Notes: generated by a model from the letters alone, not told the origin. DNA of 64,000 nt from an uncultured Bacteroidales bacterium (GCA_900317285.1 ONGA01000003.1:48197-112196); one strand, 5' to 3'; shown: positions 7,776 through 15,979, numbered from the stretch's first letter. Numbers and translations are program-made.

Positions 7776-9719
7776 ATGAAATGTAAAATCAACCTCTCCG
7801 ACTGTTTGACATTCCCTCCCGGCATCCCCCGTTGGCTCACGGCGGTCCTGGCTTTCCTCCTCGTGCTGCTTACCTATCCCGCCTTCGAACCCGACTTCGG
7901 CGTCGGTCTGGATTCCTCCTATGTGTGGGGACTTAACTACCTGTTCGACAACGACTACCCGACGCTGACCTCCCTCAGTCACCCCTACGGTCCCTTCGCC
8001 TGGCTCCGCCTCCCCGTGGTTGGCTGTGGCCATTATGCTTTCTTCCTCGTTTTCTTCTCATTGGCGAAATTTGCTTTCGCCTGGATGGTGCTCGAAATGT
8101 CTCGCCGTCGCCAGCAGCCGCTCCTCCTCGCCCTCGCCGCTCTTGTCCCAGCATGCCTCTTTGCCAACGTCGAAGTCCTCGTGGTCGCCGATGTGGCACT
8201 GTTGGTCGCCTCCGCCATCGAGCAGAAGAGTCTCTGGCGTTTCCTCCTGGCTGCCGCCCTCTCCCTCTTCGCCTTGAGCATCAAAATCTCCATCGGCACC
8301 TCCTCGTGCAGCATCCTCTTTGTTGGATGGCTGGTGATTGCCTTTTATCATAAGGATCTGAAATTCACTATTTCCACGGCAGCGTCCGTGCCACTTATGG
8401 CATTTGCTGTCGGTTTGGCGGTATGGCACACCTTCCCCGCGATGTGGAGCGCCTGTGTCGGCATGTTGCACCTTGTCGGCGGCTACACTGAAGCCGTCCT
8501 CATGCCCGAGCATCGCGGCTGGGCTCTAGTGCTCTTTCCCCTTTCCATAGTCGCTATGGCGTTGACTTTGAGGGGACGCTGGGCCCGTTGCCTCTTTCTG
8601 CTGCTTCTCATCCCGCTGTTCTCCTTTTGGAAATATGGCGTCACACGCGAGGACTTCTACCATTTCCGCCAGTTCCTTATGTTTGCCGTCTGCTTCATCG
8701 TGATGGTGGCGCTGGCGCAGGAACGCTTCCGCTGGCAACCTTGGCTGTTTGGCTTCGCGGCCTATATCCTCCTGACGGTCAACCTCTCGGCACTCAACAC
8801 TTCCGAGGTGCCCGTCATGACGGCAGGCCCCAAGAACTTGGTTACATGTGTGATAAACGGCAGAACCCTGGCCGACTCCAGTCAGGCCTACATCGACAAG
8901 TCCCTCTCCTCGCGCAAGCTCGACGGCAGGCTGTGTGAGATGATTGGCAACGCCACCGTCGACTGCTACCCATGGGAACATGTCTATGTCGCCGCCAACC
9001 ACCTCCGTTGGCAGCCCCACAGGAGCATCGAGCTCGCTTCTGGCAACTCGCTGTGGCTCAACCGCCAGTCGGCCATGAACTTTGGCCGTCAGCCCAGGGC
9101 TGTCGCCTTTGTGCTCCTGCACAGGGTGAACTACAGTGGCGAGGACGGTCTGCTTAGCCTCGACGGCCGTTACCTGCTCAACGACGAACCCGCCATCATC
9201 GACTCGATGCTGTGCAACTATTCCGTCGCCGACAGCGGGGGATGGTACGGTCTGCTGCTGCGGCATGGAGAGGGTCGCTATTCGGCCGACTCCGGTATTG
9301 TCGCAACGGCTGATATTCAATGGAATGAATGGGTGCCTGTGCCTCCGCATCCCGCTTCGACGGTTCTGCGTGCCGACCTTTTTTCCCGCACCTCCTTCGC
9401 CGGATGGCTGAAGGGAACGCTCTATAAGCCTGATATTTATTACGTTGACTACCGGATGCCCAATGGCGATATCTTCACCTACCGCTATTCACGCACGACG
9501 GCGGAGAATGGCCTCTGGCTGGGTCCCATGCTGGGTTCCTATGCCGCTCTGGCGGCATTTTTCGAGGGTAGGGCAGAGGCTCCCGCACCCACCGCCATCC
9601 GTTTCCGCACCGCCTCGATGAACGGCAGTGAGGCCCCCTCAAGGCTTCAAAAGCCCCGATTGACTATATGGTTCCGCAAAGCACTCACCCTGATGCAATT
9701 GACTCCTCCGACGGATTAA
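7776..9719 (+). CDS. Polytopic inner-membrane protein, GT-C glycosyltransferase-like, unrecognised
   Basis: A 647-residue protein whose first 370 residues hold about ten membrane segments. The first periplasmic loop (FEPDFGVGLDSSYVWGLNYL, then TSLSHPYGPFAWLRLP) carries an acidic residue just after the first segment, as GT-C fold glycosyltransferases and related sugar-lipid enzymes do. The second half (about 400-640) is soluble and contains repeated short strands and ADSS, HVYVAANHLRW and YYVDYRMPNGD. I cannot name the family. The ATG at 7776 is preferred; ATG 7749 and upstream frame would add residues over the promoter. The gene stands alone between a terminator and the urocanase gene, so context gives no function. 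Confidence 0.7.
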   Translation: MKCKINLSDCLTFPPGIPRWLTAVLAFLLVLLTYPAFEPDFGVGLDSSYVWGLNYLFDNDYPTLTSLSHPYGPFAWLRLPVVGCGHYAFFLVFFSLAKFAFAWMVLEMSRRRQQPLLLALAALVPACLFANVEVLVVADVALLVASAIEQKSLWRFLLAAALSLFALSIKISIGTSSCSILFVGWLVIAFYHKDLKFTISTAASVPLMAFAVGLAVWHTFPAMWSACVGMLHLVGGYTEAVLMPEHRGWALVLFPLSIVAMALTLRGRWARCLFLLLLIPLFSFWKYGVTREDFYHFRQFLMFAVCFIVMVALAQERFRWQPWLFGFAAYILLTVNLSALNTSEVPVMTAGPKNLVTCVINGRTLADSSQAYIDKSLSSRKLDGRLCEMIGNATVDCYPWEHVYVAANHLRWQPHRSIELASGNSLWLNRQSAMNFGRQPRAVAFVLLHRVNYSGEDGLLSLDGRYLLNDEPAIIDSMLCNYSVADSGGWYGLLLRHGEGRYSADSGIVATADIQWNEWVPVPPHPASTVLRADLFSRTSFAGWLKGTLYKPDIYYVDYRMPNGDIFTYRYSRTTAENGLWLGPMLGSYAALAAFFEGRAEAPAPTAIRFRTASMNGSEAPSRLQKPRLTIWFRKALTLMQLTPPTD

Positions 9720-9797
9720 TTTCTTTCCCCTGTGCAATAAAATTTCCTTCGCCACGTTCTCAACAAAATAAAAGAACAAAAATAAAATATCAACAAT

Positions 9798-11798
9798 ATG
9801 ACACTCGAAGAATTCCAGAATGAATTGCGCCTCGGTATCCCCGATCCGCTGCCCGAAATGCCTGCTTACGACCCCACGGTGAACCACGCTCCCAAGCGTA
9901 AGGACATCCTCACGCCCGCCGAGAAGAAGCTCGCCATCCGCAACGCCCTGCGCTACTTCCCCGCCAAGCACCACAAGATGCTCGCCAAGGAGTTCGCCGA
10001 GGAGCTGCAGAAATACGGCCGTATCTACATGTACCGTCTGCGCCCCACCTACAAGATGTACGCCCGCCCCATCGAGGAGTATCCCGCCAAGTGCCGTCAG
10101 GCTGCCGCCATCATGCTGATGATCCAGAACAACCTCGACCCCGCTGTGGCCCAGCATCCCCACGAGCTCATCACCTACGGTGGCAACGGTGCCGTCTTCC
10201 AGAACTGGGCCCAGTACCGCCTCGTGATGAAATATCTCAGCGAGATGACCGACGAGCAGACCCTCGTCATGTATAGCGGTCATCCCATGGGACTCTATCC
10301 CAGCCACAAGGACGCCCCGCGCGTGGTGGTCACCAACGGCATGATGATTCCCAACTACAGCAAGCCCGACGACTGGGAACGCTACAACGCCCTCGGCGTC
10401 ACGCAATATGGTCAGATGACCGCCGGTAGCTATATGTACATCGGCCCCCAGGGCATCGTCCACGGCACCACCATCACCGTGCTCAACGCTGCCCGCAAGC
10501 TCGGTGGTGGCACCGCTGGCAAGCTGTTCATTACCGCCGGTCTCGGTGGCATGAGCGGCGCCCAGCCCAAGGCTGGCGATATCGCCGGTGTGGTCTCCAT
10601 CACCGCTGAAATCAACCCCGCCGCCACGCAGAAACGCTACACCCAGGGCTGGGTTGACGAGGTGCACGATAACCTCGACGAGCTCTTCGTGGCCGTCAAC
10701 AAGTCCATCGCCGCCAAGGAGGCGAAGAGCTACGCCTACCAGGGCAACGTGGTTGACCTCTGGGAGTACTGCGCCGAGAAGGGCATCAAGGTTGACCTCG
10801 GTTCCGACCAGACCTCGTTGCACAACCCCTGGGCCGGTGGCTACTATCCCGTGGGTGTCAGCTTCGAGGATGCCAAGGTGATGATGGCCGAGAAACCCGA
10901 ACTCTTCAAGGAGAAAGTCCAGGAGTCTCTCCGTCGCCATGTGGCTGCCGTCAACAAGCTCACCGCCAAGGGTATGTACTTCTTCGACTACGGCAACGCC
11001 TTCCTGCTCGAGAGCAGCCGCGCCGGTGCCGACATCTGGAATGCAGATAAAACCGCTTTCCGCTATCCCTCCTACGTGCAGGACATCATGGGTCCGATGT
11101 GCTTCGACTACGGCTTCGGCCCCTTCCGCTGGGTCTGCACCAGTGGCAAGCCCGAAGACCTCGACAAGAGCGACCATATCGCCATGGAAGTCCTCGCCGA
11201 GATTGCTGCTACCGCTCCCGCCGAGATTCAGCAGCAGATGCACGACAATATCCAGTGGATCAAGGGCGCCAAGGAGAACCACCTCGTCGTGGGTTCCCAG
11301 GCCCGTATCCTCTATGCCGACTGCGAAGGCCGCACCAAGATTGCCGCCCGTTTCAACGAGGCTATCAAGAAGGGCGAAATCAGCGCACCCATCGTTCTCG
11401 GTCGCGACCACCACGACGTCAGCGGTACCGACAGCCCCTTCCGCGAGACCAGCAACATCTACGACGGTTCCAACCGCTGTGCCGATATGGCAGTTCAGAA
11501 TGTCATCGGTGACTCCTTCCGCGGTGCCACGTGGGTCTCTATCCACAACGGCGGTGGCGTAGGCTGGGGCGAGGTGATAAATGGTGGCTTCGGTATGGTG
11601 CTCGACGGCAGCGAAGCCTGCGACCGTCGTCTGCGCATGATGCTCCACTGGGACGTTAACAACGGCATCTCCCGCCGCTCCTGGGCCCGCAACGAAGGCG
11701 CCATGTTCGCCATCAAGCGCGCCATGGACATCTGCCCCGAACTCAAGGTCACCATGCCCAACCTCGTCGACGACTCCGTCCTCGAAGGCCTGTTCTAA
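9798..11798 (+). CDS. hutU: Urocanate hydratase (urocanase)
   Basis: HutU adds water to urocanate to give imidazolone propionate, the second step of histidine breakdown, using tightly bound NAD+. The 666-residue product is the long Bacteroidota form. Recognisable blocks are RYFPAKHHKMLAKEF, HELITYGGNGAVFQNWAQY, TLVMYSGHPMGLYPS, GPQGIVHGTTITVLNAAR, the glycine-rich ITAGLGGMSGAQPKA nucleotide-binding stretch, DQTSLHNPWAGGYYP, GPFRWVCTSG and SWARNEGAM. No hutH, hutI or formimidoyltransferase gene is adjacent, so the remaining pathway must be elsewhere or absent. The gene has its own terminator. Codon use is strongly C-ending, and long antisense open frames here are shadows. Confidence 0.96.
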   Translation: MTLEEFQNELRLGIPDPLPEMPAYDPTVNHAPKRKDILTPAEKKLAIRNALRYFPAKHHKMLAKEFAEELQKYGRIYMYRLRPTYKMYARPIEEYPAKCRQAAAIMLMIQNNLDPAVAQHPHELITYGGNGAVFQNWAQYRLVMKYLSEMTDEQTLVMYSGHPMGLYPSHKDAPRVVVTNGMMIPNYSKPDDWERYNALGVTQYGQMTAGSYMYIGPQGIVHGTTITVLNAARKLGGGTAGKLFITAGLGGMSGAQPKAGDIAGVVSITAEINPAATQKRYTQGWVDEVHDNLDELFVAVNKSIAAKEAKSYAYQGNVVDLWEYCAEKGIKVDLGSDQTSLHNPWAGGYYPVGVSFEDAKVMMAEKPELFKEKVQESLRRHVAAVNKLTAKGMYFFDYGNAFLLESSRAGADIWNADKTAFRYPSYVQDIMGPMCFDYGFGPFRWVCTSGKPEDLDKSDHIAMEVLAEIAATAPAEIQQQMHDNIQWIKGAKENHLVVGSQARILYADCEGRTKIAARFNEAIKKGEISAPIVLGRDHHDVSGTDSPFRETSNIYDGSNRCADMAVQNVIGDSFRGATWVSIHNGGGVGWGEVINGGFGMVLDGSEACDRRLRMMLHWDVNNGISRRSWARNEGAMFAIKRAMDICPELKVTMPNLVDDSVLEGLF

Positions 11799-11824
11799 GT
11801 CTCCAATAAGACCTATCAAATTCA

Positions 11825-11858
11825 AACAGGCGAGGCCATCCGGCCTCGCCTGTTTTTT
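11825..11858 (+). terminator. Rho-independent terminator of hutU
   Basis: A perfect 13-bp stem (AACAGGCGAGGCC, 11825-11837, pairing with 11842-11854), 4-base loop, then a T tract to 11857. Confidence 0.93.
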
Positions 11859-11890
11859 AGTAAAAATAACGGCTGGATTCCTTGCACCCC

Positions 11891-12040
11891 TGACATAGGA
11901 GCAACTAAGAAGCATCATATACGCATCATAGGAGAACCCAAGGAGAAGTATAGGAGAATGGTAGTACAGGCATAGGAGGCGTTTTTTCGGGATTTCGTCC
12001 CACTTTCTCCTATCCTTCATCCCAACCTTTCTCAGTACCA
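11891..12040 (+). repeat. 11-bp iterated intergenic element, copy 1
   Basis: After a TGA leader come eight consecutive units of exactly 11 bp (11894-11981; consensus CATAGGAGAAG, first unit CATAGGAGCAA, last CATAGGAGGCG). A unique tail of 42 bp (11982-12023) contains a GGGATTTCGTCCC mini-hairpin. The final unit and the tail are identical to copy 2 at 23.6 kb, 53 bases without a difference, and weaker similarity continues to about 12040. It fills most of the spacer between the hutU terminator and the SIMPL gene. The rest of the spacer (12041-12155) shows nothing beyond a possible promoter-like TTTTGCATCTTTG. Confidence 0.85.
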
Positions 12041-12155
12041 GTGTTTTGCATCTTTGTCCCTTTTGCCCGCCGAAAACAATATTTGAACCCCAAGGCAATA
12101 ATGTGCAAGAAACATCGTTAATGAAATACTCAATTGTGTAAAAAAACATTTTATC

Positions 12156-12863
12156 ATGAAAGGAAGTCAAATACCGTTCAAGAAGAACATGATCCAAGGC
12201 TCGGCCATCGTGCTGGCGGCCCTGGTGCTGGGTATCTTTATGGTCTGCACCGTGAAGACCTTCAAGTCGTACGACGACACCGTCAAGGTGCGTGGTCTCT
12301 GCGAGAAGGAGGTCCCCGCCGACCGTGTGGTGTGGCGCATCAGCTACAGCGAGAAGTCCAACGACCTCGCCGACCTGCGCAACACCATCCGCAAGAACAA
12401 CGACATCATTGTCAAGCAGCTGCGTGATGCAGGCTTCCCTGAGGAGGAAATCAAGGTGGGCAACGCCAGTTACGAGGACCGCTATTCGTGGGCCAACAAT
12501 CCCAATCAGATTCCCTTCCGCTACAATGCCAACCAGACCGTCACCGTCTTCACCAAGAATCTTGAACTGGTGCGCAAACTGCAGCAGACCCTTGAGACCG
12601 ACCTCGTCAACCAGAATATCCTGGCCAACACCTGGGCCGACTACCAGTACCTGGGTCTCAACGACATCAAGCCCGAGATGATTCGCGAAAGCCTCGAGAA
12701 TGCCCGCGTGGCAGCCGACGAGTTCGCCAACAACAGCCACAGCAAAATCGGCAAGATGCGTACCGCCTCGCAAGGCTATTTCGAAGTCGAGGACCTCGAC
12801 GAGAACACCCCGCAGGTGAAGAAGATCCGCGTGGTCACCACCGTGGAATACTACCTTAAATAA
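12156..12863 (+). CDS. SIMPL domain-containing protein (DUF541)
   Basis: A 235-residue protein with one N-terminal membrane segment (residues 17-35, SAIVLAALVLGIFMVCTV) and an exported SIMPL domain. Family features are the VKVRGLCEKEVPADRVVWRISY opening strand, the heptad-like middle helices (DLADLRNTIRKNNDIIVKQL), the regular GFPEEEIKV step and the closing VVTTVEYYLK. SIMPL proteins are periplasmic or anchored; the E. coli member YggE lowers oxidative stress, but the mechanism is unknown. The gene stands alone and ends in a strong hairpin. The start at 12156 is the ATG that leaves a short basic region before the membrane segment. Confidence 0.88.
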   Translation: MKGSQIPFKKNMIQGSAIVLAALVLGIFMVCTVKTFKSYDDTVKVRGLCEKEVPADRVVWRISYSEKSNDLADLRNTIRKNNDIIVKQLRDAGFPEEEIKVGNASYEDRYSWANNPNQIPFRYNANQTVTVFTKNLELVRKLQQTLETDLVNQNILANTWADYQYLGLNDIKPEMIRESLENARVAADEFANNSHSKIGKMRTASQGYFEVEDLDENTPQVKKIRVVTTVEYYLK

Positions 12864-12880
12864 GGTCACTTTCCGATAAC

Positions 12881-12915
12881 AAAAAACGACATGGTTTTGC
12901 CATGTCGTTTTTTTT
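12881..12915 (+). terminator. Terminator of the SIMPL gene, overlapping the queC -33 box
   Basis: A 14-bp stem (AAAAAACGACATGG, 12881-12894, with 12900-12913) and a TTTTG loop, followed by Ts. The loop and right arm also contain TTTTGCCATGTCG, the -33 region of the queC promoter, so one palindrome serves both ends. Confidence 0.85.
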
Positions 12916-12926
12916 GTGTACTTTTG
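12895..12926 (+). promoter_or_regulatory. queC operon promoter
   Basis: -33 box TTTTGC (12895-12900), 18-base spacer, -7 box TACTTTTG (12919-12926). The predicted start lies just before the riboswitch, so the leader is about 50-55 nt. Confidence 0.8.
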
Positions 12927-12946
12927 CACCCGCATTTTTGAACCGC

Positions 12947-12982
12947 AGGGGTACTTGATAACCCCCTTTAACAAAACAAGGA
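12947..12982 (+). promoter_or_regulatory. preQ1-I riboswitch controlling queCDEF
   Basis: A compact H-type pseudoknot. P1 is AGGGG (12947-12951) with CCCCT (12963-12967). P2 is CTTG in loop 1 (12954-12957) with CAAG in the tail (12977-12980). The tail TTTAACAAAACAAGG contains a 14-base stretch identical to the tail of the crystallised T. tengcongensis preQ1-I aptamer. By alignment with it, U952 (U6), C962 (C15) and A976 (A29) of the 12,000 block would be the ligand contacts. P2 uses the AAGGA just upstream of the queC ATG (12985), so ligand binding should hide the ribosome site: a translational off-switch. The base pairing is seen; the control is inferred from the class. Confidence 0.85.
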
Positions 12983-12984
12983 CA

Positions 12985-13677
12985 ATGACAGACAACAAGA
13001 TGGCAGCCGATGCCAGGCTGCGTGATTCAGTGATAATTTATTCGGGTGGACTGGATTCCACCACGCTTCTCTACGACGAACGCGACCGCGTGGCTTTGGC
13101 AGTCACGTTCGACTATGGCAGTAACCATGCAGTGCGCGAGATTGCCTGTGCACGGCATCATTGCGGGCAGTTGGGCATCGAGCATCTGGTGATTGAACTC
13201 GGCTTCATGGGCCGCTATTTCCATTCGTCGCTGCTCAGTGGTGGCGACGCCATCCCCTCGGGCAATTATGACGAAGAGAACATGAAGAGCACCGTGGTGC
13301 CGTTCCGCAACGGCATCATGCTCAGCATTGCCTGCGGGCTGGCCGAGAGCCGCGGACTGAAGCGTGTGCTGATAGCCAACCACGGCGGCGACCATGCCAT
13401 CTATCCCGACTGTCGGCCCTCCTTCATCAACGCCATGGATGCCGCCATGCGTGCCGGTACCTATGTCAATGTGGAGATTGCGGCGCCCTATACCCATCTG
13501 TCCAAGGCCGACATCGTGAGGCGTGGCACCCAACTTGGTGTCGACTACGGCGAGACCTATTCCTGCTACCGTGGCGGCGAGCATCACTGCGGCACCTGCG
13601 GCACCTGCAGCGAACGCCGCGAGGCGTTCCGCGAAGCCGGCATCCCCGACCCGACAGAATACGAAACGGGGCAATAG
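12985..13677 (+). CDS. queC: 7-cyano-7-deazaguanine (preQ0) synthase QueC
   Basis: QueC converts 7-carboxy-7-deazaguanine to preQ0 with ATP and ammonia. The 230-residue product has the PP-loop SGGLDST (residues 20-26), the conserved FDYGSNH, the VPFRNGIMLSIA block, the GGDHAIYPDCRP signature, and a zinc-binding C-terminus (HHCGTCGTCSERREAF). The ATG at 12985 sits 3-4 bases after AAGGA, which the riboswitch P2 helix covers; a longer frame to 12916 would run through the aptamer and is rejected. First gene of queC-queD-queE-queF. Confidence 0.96.
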   Translation: MTDNKMAADARLRDSVIIYSGGLDSTTLLYDERDRVALAVTFDYGSNHAVREIACARHHCGQLGIEHLVIELGFMGRYFHSSLLSGGDAIPSGNYDEENMKSTVVPFRNGIMLSIACGLAESRGLKRVLIANHGGDHAIYPDCRPSFINAMDAAMRAGTYVNVEIAAPYTHLSKADIVRRGTQLGVDYGETYSCYRGGEHHCGTCGTCSERREAFREAGIPDPTEYETGQ

Positions 13678-13715
13678 GCTTAACTACTTAACTACTGTCT
13701 ACTTAACTACAAAAG
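13678..13715. repeat. Short tandem tract (TTAACTAC units) between queC and queD
   Basis: Three near copies of TTAACTAC within 38 bases, filling the only real gap inside the que operon. Same style as the ATTAATAC tract before recO. Confidence 0.5.
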
Positions 13716-13718
13716 AAT

Positions 13719-14054
13719 ATGTATTACGTAACCAAGCATATCGAAGTCTCCGGTGCCCATCGCCTGGAGCTTGACTATCCCAGCAAGTGCACGCAGCTGC
13801 ACGGCCATAACTGGCAGATTACCATCTATTGCAAGTCCAGGGAGTTGGACCGAAACGGCATGGTGGTGGATTTCTCCAAGATTAAGAGCAGCATCACAGA
13901 CAAGCTGGACCACCAGGTGGTCAACGATGTCATCGGCTGTAACCCCACGGCCGAGAATATCGCCCGCTGGTGCCAGCAGCAGGTGCCCAACTGCTACCGT
14001 GTCGACGTGCAGGAGACCACCGGCAACACCGCCACCTACGAAATTGATGAATGA
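13719..14054 (+). CDS. queD: 6-carboxytetrahydropterin synthase QueD
   Basis: QueD turns dihydroneopterin triphosphate into 6-carboxy-5,6,7,8-tetrahydropterin, the second step to preQ0. The 111-residue protein has the zinc histidines of the PTPS fold (GAHRL His14; LHGHNW His28 and His30), a nearby Cys24, and GMVVDFSKIK, LDHQVVND, NPTAENIARW and QETTGNTATY, all in family order. Its stop overlaps the queE start by 4 bases. The missing first enzyme, GTP cyclohydrolase I, is not in the window. Confidence 0.95.
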   Translation: MYYVTKHIEVSGAHRLELDYPSKCTQLHGHNWQITIYCKSRELDRNGMVVDFSKIKSSITDKLDHQVVNDVIGCNPTAENIARWCQQQVPNCYRVDVQETTGNTATYEIDE

Positions 14055-14635
14055 TGAAGGTCAACGAGATATTCTACAGTCTCCAGGGCGAGGGATACCA
14101 CAGCGGCACTCCGGCAGTCTTTGTGCGCTTCAGTGGATGCAACCTGCGGTGCCCTTTCTGCGACACCCAGCATGAGGAGGGCATTGAGATGTCCGAGGCG
14201 GAGATTGTGGAAGCTGTGAAGACCTATCCCGCCAGTCTGGTGGTTGTCACGGGAGGTGAGCCTGCCATGCAGCTCACGGAGGGACTTGTCGACGCCCTCC
14301 ATGCCGCAGGCAAATATGTCTCCGTCGAAACCAACGGCACGCTCCCTTTGCCGAAGAATGTCGACTGGATTACCCTTTCACCCAAGGACAGTTGGGTCGG
14401 TTCCCAAGCCGCCCCGGTGCTCTCGCATGCCGATGAGCTGAAACTGCTCTTCGACGGCACGCACGAACCGTCGCAGTACAGCCATATCGCCGTTGCGCAT
14501 CGTTTCCTGCAGCCTTGCGATATGGGGAATAACGCCCGCAACGCCGAAATCATGCAGGCTGCGGTCGACTATATCAAGAAAAATCCTGCATGGAGACTGT
14601 CCTTGCAGATACACAAGATACTTAAAATCAGATAG
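14051..14635 (+). CDS. queE: 7-carboxy-7-deazaguanine synthase QueE (radical SAM)
   Basis: QueE rearranges carboxytetrahydropterin to 7-carboxy-7-deazaguanine using SAM, an iron-sulfur cluster and Mg2+. The 194-residue product carries FYSLQGEGYHSGTPAVFVRFSGC, the cluster motif C30-x3-C34-x2-C37 (CNLRCPFC), VVTGGEP, ETNG and LSLQIHK, which match the family. It overlaps queD by 4 bases and is 3 bases from queF. Confidence 0.95.
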   Translation: MMKVNEIFYSLQGEGYHSGTPAVFVRFSGCNLRCPFCDTQHEEGIEMSEAEIVEAVKTYPASLVVVTGGEPAMQLTEGLVDALHAAGKYVSVETNGTLPLPKNVDWITLSPKDSWVGSQAAPVLSHADELKLLFDGTHEPSQYSHIAVAHRFLQPCDMGNNARNAEIMQAAVDYIKKNPAWRLSLQIHKILKIR

Positions 14636-14638
14636 AAT

Positions 14639-15100
14639 ATGAGTAACCGCGAACAAGATAACCTTCAGGCGTTGGGACGCAAAAGCCAGATACCTGAAAC
14701 CTATGCAGCCGAGGTGCTTGAGGCCTTCGAGAACCAGCATCCCGACCGCGACTATTGGGTACAGTTCAATTGCCCCGAGTTCACCTCGCTTTGCCCCATC
14801 ACTGGACAGCCCGACTTCGCTGAGATTAAAATCATGTATATCCCCGACCGCCGCATGGTGGAGAGCAAGAGCCTCAAGCTTTACCTCTTCTCGTTCCGCA
14901 ACCATGGCGATTTCCATGAGGATTGCGTCAACATTATCATGAATGACTTGATCAAGCTGATGGATCCCCGCTACATTGAGGTTCTCGGTCTCTTCGTCCC
15001 CCGTGGAGGCATCAGCATCCATCCTTTTGCCAACTACGGACGCCCCGGCACCAAATACGAGGCCCTCGCCGAGCACCGCATGACCAACTACAAGCTATGA
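14639..15100 (+). CDS. queF: NADPH-dependent preQ0 reductase QueF
   Basis: QueF reduces the nitrile of preQ0 to preQ1, the riboswitch ligand. The 153-residue protein is the short unimodular form. It has the thioimide cysteine in [12 protein letters not shown] (Cys52, with Asp59), the substrate loop [22 protein letters not shown], and the closing [14 protein letters not shown]. Its stop overlaps the next ATG (ATGA), so the kinase gene downstream is coupled to it. Confidence 0.96.
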   Translation: MSNREQDNLQALGRKSQIPETYAAEVLEAFENQHPDRDYWVQFNCPEFTSLCPITGQPDFAEIKIMYIPDRRMVESKSLKLYLFSFRNHGDFHEDCVNIIMNDLIKLMDPRYIEVLGLFVPRGGISIHPFANYGRPGTKYEALAEHRMTNYKL

Positions 15101-15942
15101 AGCAGATACTGCTTATCAACGACGTCGTCGGCCATAGCCACGTGGGCATGGTGGCCATGTGGCCCATACTCACCTACTACGGCCACGCCGTCTACAACCT
15201 GCCTACGGCCTTGGTGAGCAACAACTTCGACTACCGCGACTTCTCGGTCATGGAGACCACCGCCTACATGCGCGACACCATGCCCGTATGGCAGAAGCTG
15301 GGTTTCCGCTTCGACGCCGTATGCACAGGTTTCATGTTCAGCGACGAACAGGCTCGCCTCGTGGCCGACTACTGCCGGGGTCTGGCTGCTACAGGCACCG
15401 CCGTCTTCGTCGACCCCGTGATGGCCGATAGCGGCAGTCTCTACAATGGCCTCGACCAGCGCCACGTGGAGCTCATGCGCGACATGGTCAGCGTCGCCGA
15501 CCTCACCTTCCCCAACTACACCGAGGCATGCTACCTCACCGACACCCCCTTCAATCCCGAAGGAATGACATGGGACGAAGCCTGCCGTATGCTCGACGCC
15601 ATTGCCGCCCTCGGCGCCAAGGCGGTGGTCATCACCAGTGCCAAGGTCGACGGACAGTCGTGCGTGGTGGGACGCCGCAGCGACAGCCAGCTCGCCGGCA
15701 TAGCACAGGAACACGCCGACGGCCGCTATTTCCGCCTCGACTACGACGAGATCCCGCTCACCTTCCCCGGCACGGGCGACATCTTCTCCTCAGTCCTCAT
15801 AGGTCACCTCATGAACGGCGAGACCCTCCGCCAGAGCACCCAGACGGCCATGACCGTCGTCAGCCGCCTCATCGACCGCAACCGCAATCAGGACGACATC
15901 CGTCTCGGCATCCCCATCGAGCAATGCCTCGACCTTCTTTGA
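15097..15942 (+). CDS. Pyridoxamine/pyridoxal kinase-like protein (PfkB superfamily)
   Basis: A 281-residue ribokinase-fold kinase resembling the PdxY/pyridoxamine kinase group, which phosphorylates B6 vitamers. Support comes from the opening [37 protein letters not shown], the [10 protein letters not shown] motif, [11 protein letters not shown], and the catalytic [21 protein letters not shown] with its GTGD anion hole and base. HMP kinases share the fold and cannot be excluded. It overlaps queF by 4 bases and therefore falls under the same promoter and riboswitch, although no direct link between B6 and queuosine is known to me. No terminator is evident between it and the convergent gene. Confidence 0.82.
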   Translation: MKQILLINDVVGHSHVGMVAMWPILTYYGHAVYNLPTALVSNNFDYRDFSVMETTAYMRDTMPVWQKLGFRFDAVCTGFMFSDEQARLVADYCRGLAATGTAVFVDPVMADSGSLYNGLDQRHVELMRDMVSVADLTFPNYTEACYLTDTPFNPEGMTWDEACRMLDAIAALGAKAVVITSAKVDGQSCVVGRRSDSQLAGIAQEHADGRYFRLDYDEIPLTFPGTGDIFSSVLIGHLMNGETLRQSTQTAMTVVSRLIDRNRNQDDIRLGIPIEQCLDLL

Positions 15943-15979
15943 CACGACGCCCCTCCGTACCCTCTGCGGATACGGTCCG

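Noticed and set aside
11891-12023. CRISPR array at the 11-bp units
   Set aside because: Units are too short, contiguous and without spacers; no cas genes are present.
9639-12998. A 1119-codon open frame on the minus strand
   Set aside because: It is antisense to hutU and the SIMPL gene; its composition (His/Gly/Val/Asp-rich) is what strong C-ending codon bias yields on the opposite strand, and it runs through terminators and the 11-bp element.
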